A stretch of DNA of 64,000 nt from Maribellus sp. CM-23 (GCF_021354595.1 NZ_JADWYJ010000001.1:659446-723445); one strand, 5' to 3'. Counted from the first letter of the stretch, positions 7,985 to 17,630 are shown. Notes: generated by a model not told the origin, from the sequence alone. A program made the numbers and translations.

Positions 7985-8494
7985 CTACTCATAAATCCTG
8001 ACGCCGCGCGATGAAAACGAAACGCCCTGTTCGCCGTAGGTAGAGATCATAACCGCCTCGAACAAGGGTGGATTCTTTCGGTCGCGAATGGCCCAGTCGA
8101 ACACAAAATTGGCACCCGATCCCCCTTCGCTGTCGTCTTCGGCAATCACAATCTCAATGGTCTCCATGGGCTGCACATAAACGGGCTTTTTGAAGTATTC
8201 CCTTATTTTGTCGCCTTTGGTATTGTAGTAATCTCCGTGCACAATAAAAATGGTGTCAGACAACGAAACGTTTCGAATGCTGACGGTAACCGTCAGATCG
8301 TAGGTACGGCGTTCGTGCACATGGTAAATGTGCGAGTAAATGGGCAGATAGGTTTTGCCGTATTCCAGGCTGTCGGCCGGCGGCAACAAGGTCTCGCGGT
8401 CCGAAGTCTTAAAATCCTTTGGTTTCGAAGCTTTCTCCCGCTCACAGGATGTAAGCAGTAACACAGCGGCCAAACAGGTAAGCAGGAGTCTCAT
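7985..8494 (-). CDS. DUF3124 lipoprotein
   Basis: A 169-residue lipoprotein. The signal peptide ends in a lipobox (LLLTSC, Cys 17), so the mature protein is anchored in the periplasm or outer membrane. The body matches DUF3124: TYLPIYSHIYHVHERRTYD, then TVSIRNVSLSDTIFI, and a closing FVFDWAIRDRKNPPLFEAVM. The fold looks all-beta. Function is unknown. A plausible -7 box (TAGATTTG) lies 38 bases upstream. The next gene in the same direction encodes a ZIP transporter about 100 bases away; co-regulation is possible but not shown. Confidence 0.8.
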   Translation of the reverse strand: MRLLLTCLAAVLLLTSCEREKASKPKDFKTSDRETLLPPADSLEYGKTYLPIYSHIYHVHERRTYDLTVTVSIRNVSLSDTIFIVHGDYYNTKGDKIREYFKKPVYVQPMETIEIVIAEDDSEGGSGANFVFDWAIRDRKNPPLFEAVMISTYGEQGVSFSSRGVRIYE

Positions 8495-8531
8495 AGGATA
8501 ACTTTTTAAGTTAAAAACGATGTGTTTCCTA

Positions 8532-8539
8532 CAAATCTA
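8532..8539 (-). promoter_or_regulatory. Putative -7 box (TAGATTTG) for DUF3124 gene
   Basis: Minus-strand TAGATTTG matches TAnnTTTG and lies 38 bases upstream of the ATG. A TTTTG is found 23 bases further upstream, slightly longer than the usual spacing. Confidence 0.4.
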
Positions 8540-8596
8540 CTAAATCCGGTACTGAAAAGGATCAAAATCCATCAGAAAAAAATGTTCTTTGTATGC

Positions 8597-9412
8597 TTAT
8601 CCCAATGCCACATCGAGCAGCATCATGGTGGCAAAACCGATGATGGCTCCCACGGTGGAAAGGTCGGTTTCGTTGCCTGTTTGCGACTCGGGGATCAGTT
8701 CTTCCACCACCACAAAGATCATCGCACCGGCCGCAAACGAAAGCGCATAGGGGAGCAAAGGCTCCATGGTTAAAACCAGGTAAGCCCCCAGCACACCGGC
8801 AATGGGTTCCACCACTCCCGACATCTGACCGTAGTTAAAGGCTTTTAAGCGCGAAAAACCTTCGCGCCGCAAGGGGATGGAAACAGCTGCACCCTCGGGG
8901 AAGTTTTGCAAACCAATACCAATGGCCAGCGCAATGGCTCCCGCCAGCATTCCGGCATCGGGGTTGTTGGCAAGTGCACCAAAAGCCACACCTACCGCGA
9001 GTCCTTCGGGAATGTTGTGCAAGGTGATGGCGAGCACCAGCAACACACTTCTTTTCCACGAGGTTTCAATTCCTTCGGCTTTCTCGCGGGGTTGCCCCAG
9101 GTGAAGGTGAGGCAGAATTTTATCGACCGCCAGCAAAAAAGCGCCACCGGCCAAAAAACCAACCACGGCGGGTACCCAGGGGACCAGGCCGCTGGCTTCT
9201 GCCATTTCAATGGCGGGGTTTAGCAGCGACCAGAAACTAGCCGCGATCATTACACCCGACGCAAAGCCCAGCATCGAGTTCAATATTTTCTTTTTGATTG
9301 ATTTAAAAAAGAACACCATGCCGGCTCCCAAAGCTGTCAGGAACCAGGTAAAAAGCGTTGCTCCGAGCGCCAGTATTACGGGATTATAATCCAGGAGTTT
9401 TTCGATCCACAT
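8597..9412 (-). CDS. ZIP-family divalent metal transporter
   Basis: A 271-residue inner-membrane protein with about eight membrane segments. The ZIP metal-binding motifs are both present: HNIPEGLAVG in TM4 and QNFPEGAAVSIPL in TM5. The variable loop carries a histidine pair (HLHLG). These are the signatures of the ZupT/GufA branch, which imports zinc, iron or manganese. I chose the ATG at 9412; an in-frame TTG six bases upstream also exists. No metal-dependent operator is visible. It is not adjacent to another metal gene, so the substrate is inferred only from family. Confidence 0.9.
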   Translation of the reverse strand: MWIEKLLDYNPVILALGATLFTWFLTALGAGMVFFFKSIKKKILNSMLGFASGVMIAASFWSLLNPAIEMAEASGLVPWVPAVVGFLAGGAFLLAVDKILPHLHLGQPREKAEGIETSWKRSVLLVLAITLHNIPEGLAVGVAFGALANNPDAGMLAGAIALAIGIGLQNFPEGAAVSIPLRREGFSRLKAFNYGQMSGVVEPIAGVLGAYLVLTMEPLLPYALSFAAGAMIFVVVEELIPESQTGNETDLSTVGAIIGFATMMLLDVALG

Positions 9413-9455
9413 ATTCAAAACATATTATTATTACACCTTCGGCAATGATTGCCAC

Positions 9456-11813
9456 TTAGCTGTTTTGTTGCAAGGCAGAAATGGCTTGTTGCAGCGCGGC
9501 TCTGTCCTGTCCCGACAGCCCTTCTGTTTTCAGCGCATCGGAATACAACTTTATGGCGCCGCTTTTATTTCCGTCCTTCAAATAAATATCGGCCAGAAAC
9601 TGAACGTTTCTTAAATCGCCGGGATTCAGTGCAAGTGCTTTTTTCAGGTTATTGACCGCCGATGGTTTTTGACCGTTTTGCAGCTGATAGAATGCCAGGG
9701 TATAAACAATGCTGCCATCCTCCGGACTGATCTTGTGCGCCTTTTCGGCATATTCCACGGCCTGTTTCAGATCGCCCCGCTGTGCTACGATCACACTCAG
9801 GTTTTTGGCGGCTACCGCCTGTCCTTTCGGATTGGCTTCCAGCGCAGCCTTCAGTGCCTGTTCTGCTTCATCCATTCTTCCCTGCTCGGCCATCAAAAGC
9901 CCCAGGTTCAGGTTGGCCGCTTCGTTGAGGGGGTCGAATTTGATTACGTTGCGCAGGTTCTCTTCCGCTTTTGCCGGGTTGCCCACATAAGAATACAGCA
10001 CACTGCTGTTGATCAAAGGCAAAATGGATTCGGGATACAAACGGGTGGCCGTTTCATAAGCTCCCAATGCCGACTGTACATCTCCTTTATTCTGATGATA
10101 TAGCCCAAGGTTGTAATGATTGCTCCAGTTGTCGAGCCGCGATGTCATCGATGTAACATACTCTTTCTCGGCAGCGGCAATTATGTTTTTCTGATCGGCG
10201 CTAAACAGGTCTTCCGGAAAAGTGAGAATGGCATTTGCCGCCTGTATGCGCACCAAACGAATGTCATCCTGGCAAGCTTTTAAAAGTGCTGCTTTTGTTT
10301 CGTCGCTCACAATTCCGCCCAAACCATAAGCTGCCGACGAACGTACCAGTTCCGATGGATTGCCTAGCGCATCCATCAACACCGCTGCTTTCGATTCATC
10401 GGGGTAATTATTCAACAGGCGCACCAATGAGTTGGCCACCACGTCGTCGGTTTCGGGATTGCGAATCAGCGCGAACATCTTGTCCACATTCTTCCATTCC
10501 AGGTCGCGGGCCTCCTTGATCAACTGCGCCCATTTCAATGTTTCTTCCTGGTAATTACCGTTGGGGCGGGCTTTTACGATTTTATTGGCCCACTCGGGCG
10601 ATTTATCTTTATGACACTGGTTGCAGGCGTTGGGCGATCCAAACCGGATGGTAGCCTCGGGCATGGGTGGCCGGAACGAGTGATCGCTGCGCAGGAAATG
10701 CCCCACAAATTCGCGCTTCGGCATGTGGCAGCTTAAACATGTTAAACCTGCTTCAGCCTTATGGCCCGTATGAGCTTCCAGGTCTTCGTTCCGATTGTTA
10801 TGGCATTTCAAACAAGCCTGATTAGGATTGTCTTTGTTACGGTCGCGCCCGCTGGAAGTGTGGCAGGAAACACAGTGCAATTCACTTTTTTCGGTACATG
10901 GATTCATCATCCAGCCGGTGAGTGTATAGTTTTCACCCAAATCACGCCCGTCGGGATAAAAGTCACGGTCTTCGAGCGTGGTCACGTTGTAATTATCAAA
11001 AAACTTATCGCCCGGCATGTAGCTCGGGGTAATGGGTTGCATTTTTGAATGACAGGTGGCACAGGCATCGTTGTTCTGCTCTTTTGTAAACACCGATGTG
11101 CTGATCAGACCCAACTCTTTGGCTTTTTCCCCTTCCTTCAGGTTCTTGAAAATACGAATGTGTTCGCCTGCCGGTCCGTGACAGGTTTCACAGTTGATTC
11201 CGGGTTCTTTCCAGGTGGTGTGGTAGGTGTCGGTTTCCAAATCGAAGTTGGTACTTAGCTGGCTGATATGACAGCTGTAACACCCGGTATTAAACGCAAA
11301 CTGATCGTCTTTCCAGGGCAGAGCCTCATCTGCGGGAGAGTTGTCGTTAAAATGACGGACACCCGACTCAGGATAGTTGAACCATTTCTTTGCATTGGCA
11401 TCATAAGCCAAAGGAATATTCTGAAGTTTGCCTTTTTCGAACGGTGTCAGGAAACAGTAGACATTGTGCCCGCCCATGGCCCAGAGTATGTCGTAGGTAG
11501 CAACCAATTCCTTGCCCTTGCGCTCGTACATTACCATGGTTGAATCTTTAAACTCCACCTGAAACAGGTTCCCTTCCACAGCAATCGGTTCGCTGTTGGG
11601 CAAGCGGTGCTTGGCCATGAATTCGGCATTGACAGGCATCATCGCCTGTGCATGGTACGACGGCGACCAAAGCTCGTAAAACTTCTCGTGGCATTCTTTA
11701 CAACTCTGCGAGCCTACAAATTCTCCATCGGGATTTGGTTGCGCACCTCTTTGGGTGCATGAGAAAAGGGTGAATACAGTGATTACCCCCACTATCCAAT
11801 TTTGCCGGTTCAT
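9456..11813 (-). CDS. Octaheme c-type cytochrome fused to HEAT and TPR repeats
   Basis: A lipoprotein of about 785 residues (signal ending TLFSC). The first ~400 residues hold eight CxxCH heme sites: CKECH, CYSCH, CETCH, CATCH, CVSCH, CLKCH, CLSCH and CNQCH. Extra conserved histidines (SYHAQAM, SDHSFRPP) are likely distal ligands. This half resembles multiheme cytochromes related to NrfA/hydroxylamine oxidoreductase. HEAT-like repeats follow (about 440-560), then five or so TPR units (about 575-780). It should sit in the periplasm or on the outer membrane and transfer electrons, perhaps as a reductase; the substrate is unknown. The ATG at 11813 is preferred over a GTG at 11837, because a -7 box at 11840-11847 would start the RNA near that GTG. 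Confidence 0.88.
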   Translation of the reverse strand: MNRQNWIVGVITVFTLFSCTQRGAQPNPDGEFVGSQSCKECHEKFYELWSPSYHAQAMMPVNAEFMAKHRLPNSEPIAVEGNLFQVEFKDSTMVMYERKGKELVATYDILWAMGGHNVYCFLTPFEKGKLQNIPLAYDANAKKWFNYPESGVRHFNDNSPADEALPWKDDQFAFNTGCYSCHISQLSTNFDLETDTYHTTWKEPGINCETCHGPAGEHIRIFKNLKEGEKAKELGLISTSVFTKEQNNDACATCHSKMQPITPSYMPGDKFFDNYNVTTLEDRDFYPDGRDLGENYTLTGWMMNPCTEKSELHCVSCHTSSGRDRNKDNPNQACLKCHNNRNEDLEAHTGHKAEAGLTCLSCHMPKREFVGHFLRSDHSFRPPMPEATIRFGSPNACNQCHKDKSPEWANKIVKARPNGNYQEETLKWAQLIKEARDLEWKNVDKMFALIRNPETDDVVANSLVRLLNNYPDESKAAVLMDALGNPSELVRSSAAYGLGGIVSDETKAALLKACQDDIRLVRIQAANAILTFPEDLFSADQKNIIAAAEKEYVTSMTSRLDNWSNHYNLGLYHQNKGDVQSALGAYETATRLYPESILPLINSSVLYSYVGNPAKAEENLRNVIKFDPLNEAANLNLGLLMAEQGRMDEAEQALKAALEANPKGQAVAAKNLSVIVAQRGDLKQAVEYAEKAHKISPEDGSIVYTLAFYQLQNGQKPSAVNNLKKALALNPGDLRNVQFLADIYLKDGNKSGAIKLYSDALKTEGLSGQDRAALQQAISALQQNS

Positions 11814-11839
11814 TCTTCTCTTTTTGGTTTCTGACACAG

Positions 11840-11847
11840 CAAATATT
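11840..11847 (-). promoter_or_regulatory. Putative -7 box (AATATTTG) for cytochrome gene
   Basis: Minus-strand AATATTTG differs from TAnnTTTG at the first position. The spacing fits translation from the ATG at 11813 with a leader of roughly 20-25 bases. Confidence 0.35.
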
Positions 11848-11936
11848 GTAATTTATTGCGTAAGAATGAATTTAATTAGCTTCCTTTCTGTCTGACAGGC
11901 AGATTTGTTCACACCGGATTTTCACTCCGAACGGAA

Positions 11937-13541
11937 TCATTTCCAGTACTCTATTCGCGGATTCTTTTTTACCTTCTCCTTGTATTCGTCGATAAAATGC
12001 TGATTCAGCGAATCACTGTCCTCGTATTGCGTGCGTAATTCTTCCAACTCTTTATGTAGGGTTTCTTTGACTGAATCATAGGCCGGGTCGTTGTAAACAT
12101 TTTTCATTTCGAGGGGATCTTTGGTCAAATCATACAGTTCCCATTCGTCGATGTCGTAATAGAAATGAATCAGCTTGTAATTGTCGGTGGTAATTCCGTA
12201 ATGGCGCATTACATTGTGTTCCGACGGATGTTCGTAATAATGGTAATAGTGTGCTTTTCGCCAGTCGGCCGGAGTCTCTCCTTTTAAAACCGGCAACATG
12301 CTTCGTCCCTGCATTTCCTCCGGGATTTCAGCACCGGCAATGTCAATCAGTGTTTCTCCAAAATCGAGGTTGGATACCATGTCGTTGTTCACCGTTCCCG
12401 GCTCAATTACGCCCGGCCAGCTGATCAACAAGGGCGTACGCAGCGATTCTTTGTACATCCAGCGTTTGTCGAACCAGCCATGCTCGCCTAAATAAAATCC
12501 CTGGTCAGAAGAATAAATCACGAGGGTATTTTTATCCAAACCGCTTTCCGTTAAATAATCGAGCACCTTCCCTACACTTTTATCCACCGAAGCAATACAG
12601 GCCAGGTAATCGCGCATGTAACGCTGGTATTTAAACCGTACCAGGTCTTCGCCCGTCGGGTTTGTTTGTTTGAATTCTTCGTAGATGGGCCTGTACACTG
12701 CCTGCCATTGTTCCTGTTGCTCTGCGTTTAATCCACCCCTTGGTTGATCCGTTAATTTCAAATCGTAAACAGGTATCATCGTTTGAGCAATCGACATGTT
12801 GTTTAAGGCGGCGGCTTTCCGGTCTCCTTCGTAATCATCAAAAAGAGTCGGAGGTTCCGGGAAGGTCACATCTTCATAAATCCCCAGTTCATTGGGTCCC
12901 GGCTCCCACGAACGGTGCGGTGCCTTGTGCCACATCATTACCATAAACGGCTGTGTCGAATCTTTCATTTCGTTCATCCACTCAATGGTCTTGTCGGTGA
13001 TAATTTCGGTCGTATAACCTTCCATCTTGTACTCGCCCGTCTGATTGATAAACGTGGGATTGTAATACCTTCCCTGCCCGGGCAGAATATCAAAATAATC
13101 GAAGCCGGAAGGAGTTCCTCCCAAATGGAGTTTTCCAATTACAGCAGTTTTATAGCCGGTTTCCTGAAGCACTTTTGTAAAAGTTTGCTGGCTAAAATCG
13201 AACTTTGATCCGCCGGAGTTATCTACAAATCCGTTTTTATGACTGTACCTGCCACTCAAAATCGTTGCACGCGAAGGGCCGCAAATCGAGTTGGTAACCA
13301 TGCACCGGTTGAACAGCATTCCTCCGCTGGCCAGACGATCGATGTTGGGCGTAGGAGCCAACTCCGCCAGCGGACCTCCATAAGCACTTATGGCCTGAAA
13401 CGCGTGATCATCACTCATGATAAAAACGATATTGGGGCGTTGCGCTGACTGCTTTTTGGTCACCGGATTACAGGCGGCAAAAACAACACTGATCAGCAAC
13501 ACTAAATAGCTTGGCTTCAATGAAACTAAAACAGACTTCAT
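11937..13541 (-). CDS. Sulfatase (arylsulfatase/alkaline phosphatase superfamily), lipoprotein
   Basis: A sulfatase of about 534 residues. The active-site motif C-G-P-S-R (in NSICGPSRATILSG) is the type whose cysteine is converted to formylglycine by a radical-SAM or FGE-type maturase. Metal ligands are visible as NIVFIMSDDHAF at the N-terminus and YSSDQGFYLGEHGWFDK later; a second active-site lysine/histidine lies at AVIGKLHLGG. I start at 13541, because it gives a clean lipoprotein signal (LISVVFAAC). The in-frame ATG at 13637 would add 32 residues with no signal character. It probably removes sulfate esters from algal or host glycans. No SusC/D lies beside it. The next segment upstream is a decayed gene tail that may be sulfatase-like. 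Confidence 0.88.
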   Translation of the reverse strand: MKSVLVSLKPSYLVLLISVVFAACNPVTKKQSAQRPNIVFIMSDDHAFQAISAYGGPLAELAPTPNIDRLASGGMLFNRCMVTNSICGPSRATILSGRYSHKNGFVDNSGGSKFDFSQQTFTKVLQETGYKTAVIGKLHLGGTPSGFDYFDILPGQGRYYNPTFINQTGEYKMEGYTTEIITDKTIEWMNEMKDSTQPFMVMMWHKAPHRSWEPGPNELGIYEDVTFPEPPTLFDDYEGDRKAAALNNMSIAQTMIPVYDLKLTDQPRGGLNAEQQEQWQAVYRPIYEEFKQTNPTGEDLVRFKYQRYMRDYLACIASVDKSVGKVLDYLTESGLDKNTLVIYSSDQGFYLGEHGWFDKRWMYKESLRTPLLISWPGVIEPGTVNNDMVSNLDFGETLIDIAGAEIPEEMQGRSMLPVLKGETPADWRKAHYYHYYEHPSEHNVMRHYGITTDNYKLIHFYYDIDEWELYDLTKDPLEMKNVYNDPAYDSVKETLHKELEELRTQYEDSDSLNQHFIDEYKEKVKKNPRIEYWK

Positions 13542-13679
13542 TTGATTAAATTTTTTGGATTCAACTTTATTGGCACTTACCAATAAAATTCCATTCTTAT
13601 AAAATATTTCTTTTCTCCATTCGGGTAAATGATCCAATCATTTACAAAAGACAATCCTTGATGCCTACAAATTTATCAC

Positions 13680-13812
13680 TTATTCTAAACCAGCGGTTTC
13701 TTTCCTGATCTTATTTTGAATCGATTCGTACCGCTGCCTTGATTCTTCCGGCACGGGTTTATATTCCGAAATACCCACCAGGTTTTCCAATTCTTCAGGG
13801 TCGTTCGCGTGT
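13680..13812 (-). pseudogene. C-terminal remnant, possibly of a second sulfatase
   Basis: A minus-strand frame ending at TAA 13680-13682 reads as a protein tail: NDPEELENLVGISEYKPVPE, followed by a basic helix (RQRYESIQNKIRKETAGLE). The DPEELENL element is the hallmark just before the end of many sulfatases (compare DPLEMKNV in the neighbouring intact gene). The upstream part of the frame loses sulfatase character and no active-site motif is present. This suggests that a tandem sulfatase gene was deleted, leaving its end. The call rests on a short motif. Confidence 0.4.
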
Positions 13813-14009
13813 TGGTTATGGTGTATGACACTTCGTTTATTGAAATATTTTAACCGATCGTGTCCGGAAATAATTTAAATTCAATACTTTTATGTAAAGC
13901 AACAGAAATGAAACGAGCATGTAATTCATACCCAAGAGGATGATTATCCGTCAGCTGATGAACATGCAAGTCCCATCTGTTACCTTAGATCATTTACAAT
14001 TATAAACAG

Positions 14010-15218
14010 ATGAAAGTAGGAATTTTAAGAGAAGGTAAAACTCCCCCCGATAAAAGAGTACCCTTAACCCCGGAACAATGCCTGGAAGTAATGGAGAAAT
14101 TTCCATCGGTAAAAGTGGTGGTTCAACCCAGTCCTATCCGTAGTTTTAAGGATGATAACTATACCAGCATCGGCATTGAACTACAGGAAGATTTGAGCGA
14201 CTGCGACGTCCTGCTAGGTGTGAAAGAAGTGCGTATCCAGGATTTTATTCCCGGAAAGATCTACCTGTTTTTCTCGCACACCATCAAAAAACAAGCCTAC
14301 AACCGGAAGTTGCTGCAAACGGTTTTGGAAAAGAACATTCAGCTGGTGGATTACGAAGTGCTGACCAATAAAGAAGGTTTCCGTATCATTGGTTTCGGGC
14401 GATTTGCCGGCCTGGTAGGCGCCTACAACGGGCTGCGGGCTTTCGGCTTACGAAATAATATTTTCAACTTAAAACCGGCGCACCAGTGTCACGACCTTGC
14501 AGAAATGCTGCAAATACTCGACGGCATTCAACTGCCCCCCGTTAAAATAGCCGTTACCGGAGACGGAAGAGTGGCGGGCGGCGTTCTGGAAATACTGAAC
14601 CATATGAACATCGTCCGGGTTACTGCCGCAAGCTTTTTGAGCGAAACAGATCCCAAGGAGGCCATTTACACGCAGCTGCTTCCAAATAATTACGCCCACA
14701 GAAAAGACGGAGAAGCATTTGAGTTGATGCACTTTTTCAACCATCCTGAAATGTATGAGAATGCATTCGAAGCTTACACAAAAGCTACCGATCTGCTGAT
14801 TGCCGCTGCTTACTGGGATCCAAAAGCTCCGGTACTTTTTACGGCAGAAGATGCCCGCTCCGAAGATTTCCGCATCAGCGTTATTTCCGACATCACCTGC
14901 GACATTGAAGGTTCCATTCCTTCCACCAAACGGGCTTCCTCGATCGACGATCCGTTCTACGATTACAATCCGGAAACAGGAGAACTGGAAGCGGCGTTTT
15001 CAAACCCACGAAATATTTCGGTGCAGGCGGTTGACAACCTGCCCTGCGAATTACCCAAAGACGCCTCGCTCGACTTTGGCAGAAACCTGATCGACAAAGT
15101 TTTCCCAAGCTTATTTAGCGAAGATATTGAAGGTATTATTCAACGGGCTTCGATTACGAAAGGCGGTAAATTAACCGATCGCTTTGCTTATTTACAGGAT
15201 TTTGCGGAGGGAAAGTGA
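14010..15218 (+). CDS. AlaDH/PNT-family dehydrogenase, saccharopine dehydrogenase (LYS1)-like
   Basis: A 402-residue cytoplasmic protein. The N-terminal domain (1-130) has the alanine dehydrogenase/transhydrogenase pattern: KVGILREGKTPPDKRVPLTP and GVKEVRIQDFIPGKIYLFFSH. A nucleotide-binding segment follows near residue 180 (KIAVTGDGRVAGGVLEIL). The long region with FFNHPEMYENAF and SVISDITCDIEGSIPST is closer to saccharopine dehydrogenase (NAD, lysine-forming) or the LKR half of plant LKR/SDH than to alanine dehydrogenase. The exact substrate cannot be fixed from sequence alone. It is transcribed alone, convergent with htpG. Confidence 0.75.
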   Translation: MKVGILREGKTPPDKRVPLTPEQCLEVMEKFPSVKVVVQPSPIRSFKDDNYTSIGIELQEDLSDCDVLLGVKEVRIQDFIPGKIYLFFSHTIKKQAYNRKLLQTVLEKNIQLVDYEVLTNKEGFRIIGFGRFAGLVGAYNGLRAFGLRNNIFNLKPAHQCHDLAEMLQILDGIQLPPVKIAVTGDGRVAGGVLEILNHMNIVRVTAASFLSETDPKEAIYTQLLPNNYAHRKDGEAFELMHFFNHPEMYENAFEAYTKATDLLIAAAYWDPKAPVLFTAEDARSEDFRISVISDITCDIEGSIPSTKRASSIDDPFYDYNPETGELEAAFSNPRNISVQAVDNLPCELPKDASLDFGRNLIDKVFPSLFSEDIEGIIQRASITKGGKLTDRFAYLQDFAEGK

Positions 15219-15315
15219 GCCAGTCGCAGTTGGCAGTCACAGTAAGCAGAAGTGAAATAAAATCAGCAAAGTTTTATTAATGCATTTTCGCATTAAAGCA
15301 TTAATGCCTTCATAA

Positions 15316-15360
15316 AAAAAACGCCGATCCATCCGTCGATTGACGGACAGACCGGCGTCA
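15316..15360 (-). terminator. Terminator of htpG
   Basis: A long imperfect hairpin (arms about 15321-15337 and 15342-15358, with GTCCGTC/GACGGAT and GACGCCG/CGGCGTT blocks) is followed on the minus strand by eight T residues. It lies 40 bases after the htpG stop. Confidence 0.8.
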
Positions 15361-15398
15361 GTTCTCACTCTTCCTTGACCGGATTGTTATGCACAATC

Positions 15399-17459
15399 CT
15401 ATTTAATCAGTTCTACACTTCGTTTTACAAATTTGTCGAGGTCAGCACCTTTCAACAAACCGTTGGCCAGCAATGCCAGGTCAACCATTTGCTTGGCCAG
15501 TTTATTGCTTTTGCCAAATTCGGTCAGCTGTCCTCTTTTTTCTTCTTCCAGTTTCACCAACTCACTGTTCAGTGCATCCAGCTTTTCTTTGTCGGCTTGC
15601 GGAACTTCTTCGTCCTTTTTACCTTCTTTGGCTTTTTCCAGACCAGCGATCTCTTCTTTTTTCACGGTAACAGAAGCGGTCAATTCCTCCAGATTTTTGC
15701 CCAGTTTTTTATCCTTGGCATCCAGCACTTTCTTCACCAGCGGGTGCGAAGTATTCACCACCAGGCTCAGGTTCTCCGGCATATCGCCATAAAAGTTCAT
15801 TCCTCCCTGCATTGCGCTCATGTCCTTCATCCGGCGCATAAACTCATTGCGGGTAATCACCATTGGCGACCCGCTTTCTCCCAGATCCTTAAAGTCGACG
15901 ATAAAAGAATAATCTGTGGCTTCCGGACAAACTGCCTGGAAGATCGGAGACAATTCCTGTTTCTGCTCCCACGAAAGCTCTTCTTTGGCTGAATCTTCTT
16001 TTTGAATCAGGTGTTCCACCACATCCGAGTCAACACGCACAAAACGTTTGTCGGTGTACTGCTGCTCAAATTTATTGATCAGGTGAGGAGCCAGCACATC
16101 ATCCAGTACCAGCACATCGTAACCTTTGTTTTTGGCTTCTTCCACAAAAGTATATTGCTCGGTTACGTTGGTGGTGTACAAATAAATGGTGTTGTTATCC
16201 TTGTCGGTCTGGTTCTCTTTTACCAGTTTCTCGTATTCTTCCCAGGTAAAATATTTGTTCTCCGCATTTTTCAGCAGGAAGAAATTCATGGCCCGTTCGT
16301 GGAATTTCTCTTCCGTCAGCATGCCGTATTCGATGAAAATCTTCAGATCGTCCCATTTCTTTTCGAAATCTTCGCGGTTGTCTTTAAACAACTGGTGCAA
16401 ACGGTCGGCCACTTTTTTGTTGATGTGACTGCTTATCTTTTTCACGTTTGAATCGCTCTGCAAATACGAACGCGAAACGTTCAACGGAATATCGGGAGAA
16501 TCAATTACACCGTGCAAAAGTGTCAGAAATTCGGGAACAATGCCTTCCACCGAATCGGTCACAAAAACCTGGTTGCAGTACAACTGAATTTTGTTTTTCT
16601 GAACCTCAAAATTGCTTTTGATTTTCGGGAAATAAAGGATACCAGTCAGGTTAAACGGATAATCCACGTTCAGGTGAATATTAAACAAAGGCTCTTCGCC
16701 AAAGGGATACAACTGACGATAGAAGTTTTTGTAATCTTCGTCTTTCAGATCCGCCGGAGCTTTTGTCCACGCCGGTGTTGTATCATTCACCTGGTTGTCT
16801 TCCTCTGTATCTACCTGCTGACCGTCTTTCCAGTCTTTTTTCTTTCCGTAAACCACCGGAATTGGCAGGAACTTACAGTATTTATTCAGAATCTCTGAAA
16901 TTTTCTGATCATCCAGGAAGCCTTTTTCTTCTTCGCTGATGTGCATCACGATGTCGGTACCTACACCATCTTTTTCAACTTCTTCGAGTGTGTATTCCGG
17001 GCTTCCGGTACAACTCCATTTAACGGCTTTTGCCCCGTCTTTATACGATTTGGTGATGACATCCACCTTTTCAGAAACCATGAACGAGCTGTAAAAACCC
17101 AATCCAAAATGACCGATAATGGCATGGGCGTCTTCTTTGTATTTATCCAAAAACTCGTTGGCTCCCGAGAAAGCGATCTGGTTAATGTACTTTTCCACTT
17201 CTTCGGCTGTCATACCGATACCGTTGTCAGAAACGGTGATGGTTTTGGCGTCTTTGTCGAGTTTCACAACCACTTTGGCTTCACTCAAATCGCCCTTATA
17301 CTCACCTTTCGAGGCCAGTGTTTTCAGCTTCTGAGTCGCATCAACGGCGTTCGAAACAATCTCCCGTAAAAAAATGTCGTGGTCAGAATAAAGAAATTTC
17401 TTGATTACCGGAAACAGATTTTCACTGGTAACTCCAATTTTTCCTGTCTGCATATTCAT
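15399..17459 (-). CDS. htpG: Molecular chaperone HtpG (Hsp90)
   Basis: A 686-residue full-length bacterial Hsp90. The GHKL ATPase domain has EIVSNAVDATQKL (catalytic Glu and Mg-binding Asn), DNGIGMTAEEV, and the lid motif GHFGLGFYSSFMV. The middle-domain signature NVSRSYLQSD is present, and the C-terminal dimerisation domain closes with NGLLKGADLDKFVKRSVELI. Bacteroidota HtpG proteins carry a charged insertion near the C-terminus, seen here as a Lys/Glu-rich coil (about 595-650). Two ATGs (17459 and 17453) are possible. It assists folding of client proteins under stress. A terminator follows, and no partner gene is beside it. Confidence 0.97.
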   Translation of the reverse strand: MNMQTGKIGVTSENLFPVIKKFLYSDHDIFLREIVSNAVDATQKLKTLASKGEYKGDLSEAKVVVKLDKDAKTITVSDNGIGMTAEEVEKYINQIAFSGANEFLDKYKEDAHAIIGHFGLGFYSSFMVSEKVDVITKSYKDGAKAVKWSCTGSPEYTLEEVEKDGVGTDIVMHISEEEKGFLDDQKISEILNKYCKFLPIPVVYGKKKDWKDGQQVDTEEDNQVNDTTPAWTKAPADLKDEDYKNFYRQLYPFGEEPLFNIHLNVDYPFNLTGILYFPKIKSNFEVQKNKIQLYCNQVFVTDSVEGIVPEFLTLLHGVIDSPDIPLNVSRSYLQSDSNVKKISSHINKKVADRLHQLFKDNREDFEKKWDDLKIFIEYGMLTEEKFHERAMNFFLLKNAENKYFTWEEYEKLVKENQTDKDNNTIYLYTTNVTEQYTFVEEAKNKGYDVLVLDDVLAPHLINKFEQQYTDKRFVRVDSDVVEHLIQKEDSAKEELSWEQKQELSPIFQAVCPEATDYSFIVDFKDLGESGSPMVITRNEFMRRMKDMSAMQGGMNFYGDMPENLSLVVNTSHPLVKKVLDAKDKKLGKNLEELTASVTVKKEEIAGLEKAKEGKKDEEVPQADKEKLDALNSELVKLEEEKRGQLTEFGKSNKLAKQMVDLALLANGLLKGADLDKFVKRSVELIK

Positions 17460-17604
17460 TATCGTTTTATGTTATTTTTCGTTTACGACGGGCAAAAAAT
17501 CAAACCCTGTGCCAACCGGTCTTTTAATGACGAATTGACAGCAGCACTTTTACAAATCAGACAGAATGGTAAAGAATTGATTTTATGTATTCAGCTTTTT
17601 ATTT

Positions 17605-17612
17605 TAATTTTG
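17605..17612 (+). promoter_or_regulatory. Putative -7 box (TAATTTTG) for toxin-antitoxin pair
   Basis: TAATTTTG matches TAnnTTTG and lies 18 bases before the antitoxin ATG, so the leader would be short. No clear -33 box. Confidence 0.4.
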
Positions 17613-17630
17613 AGCTATTCACTTCATCAA

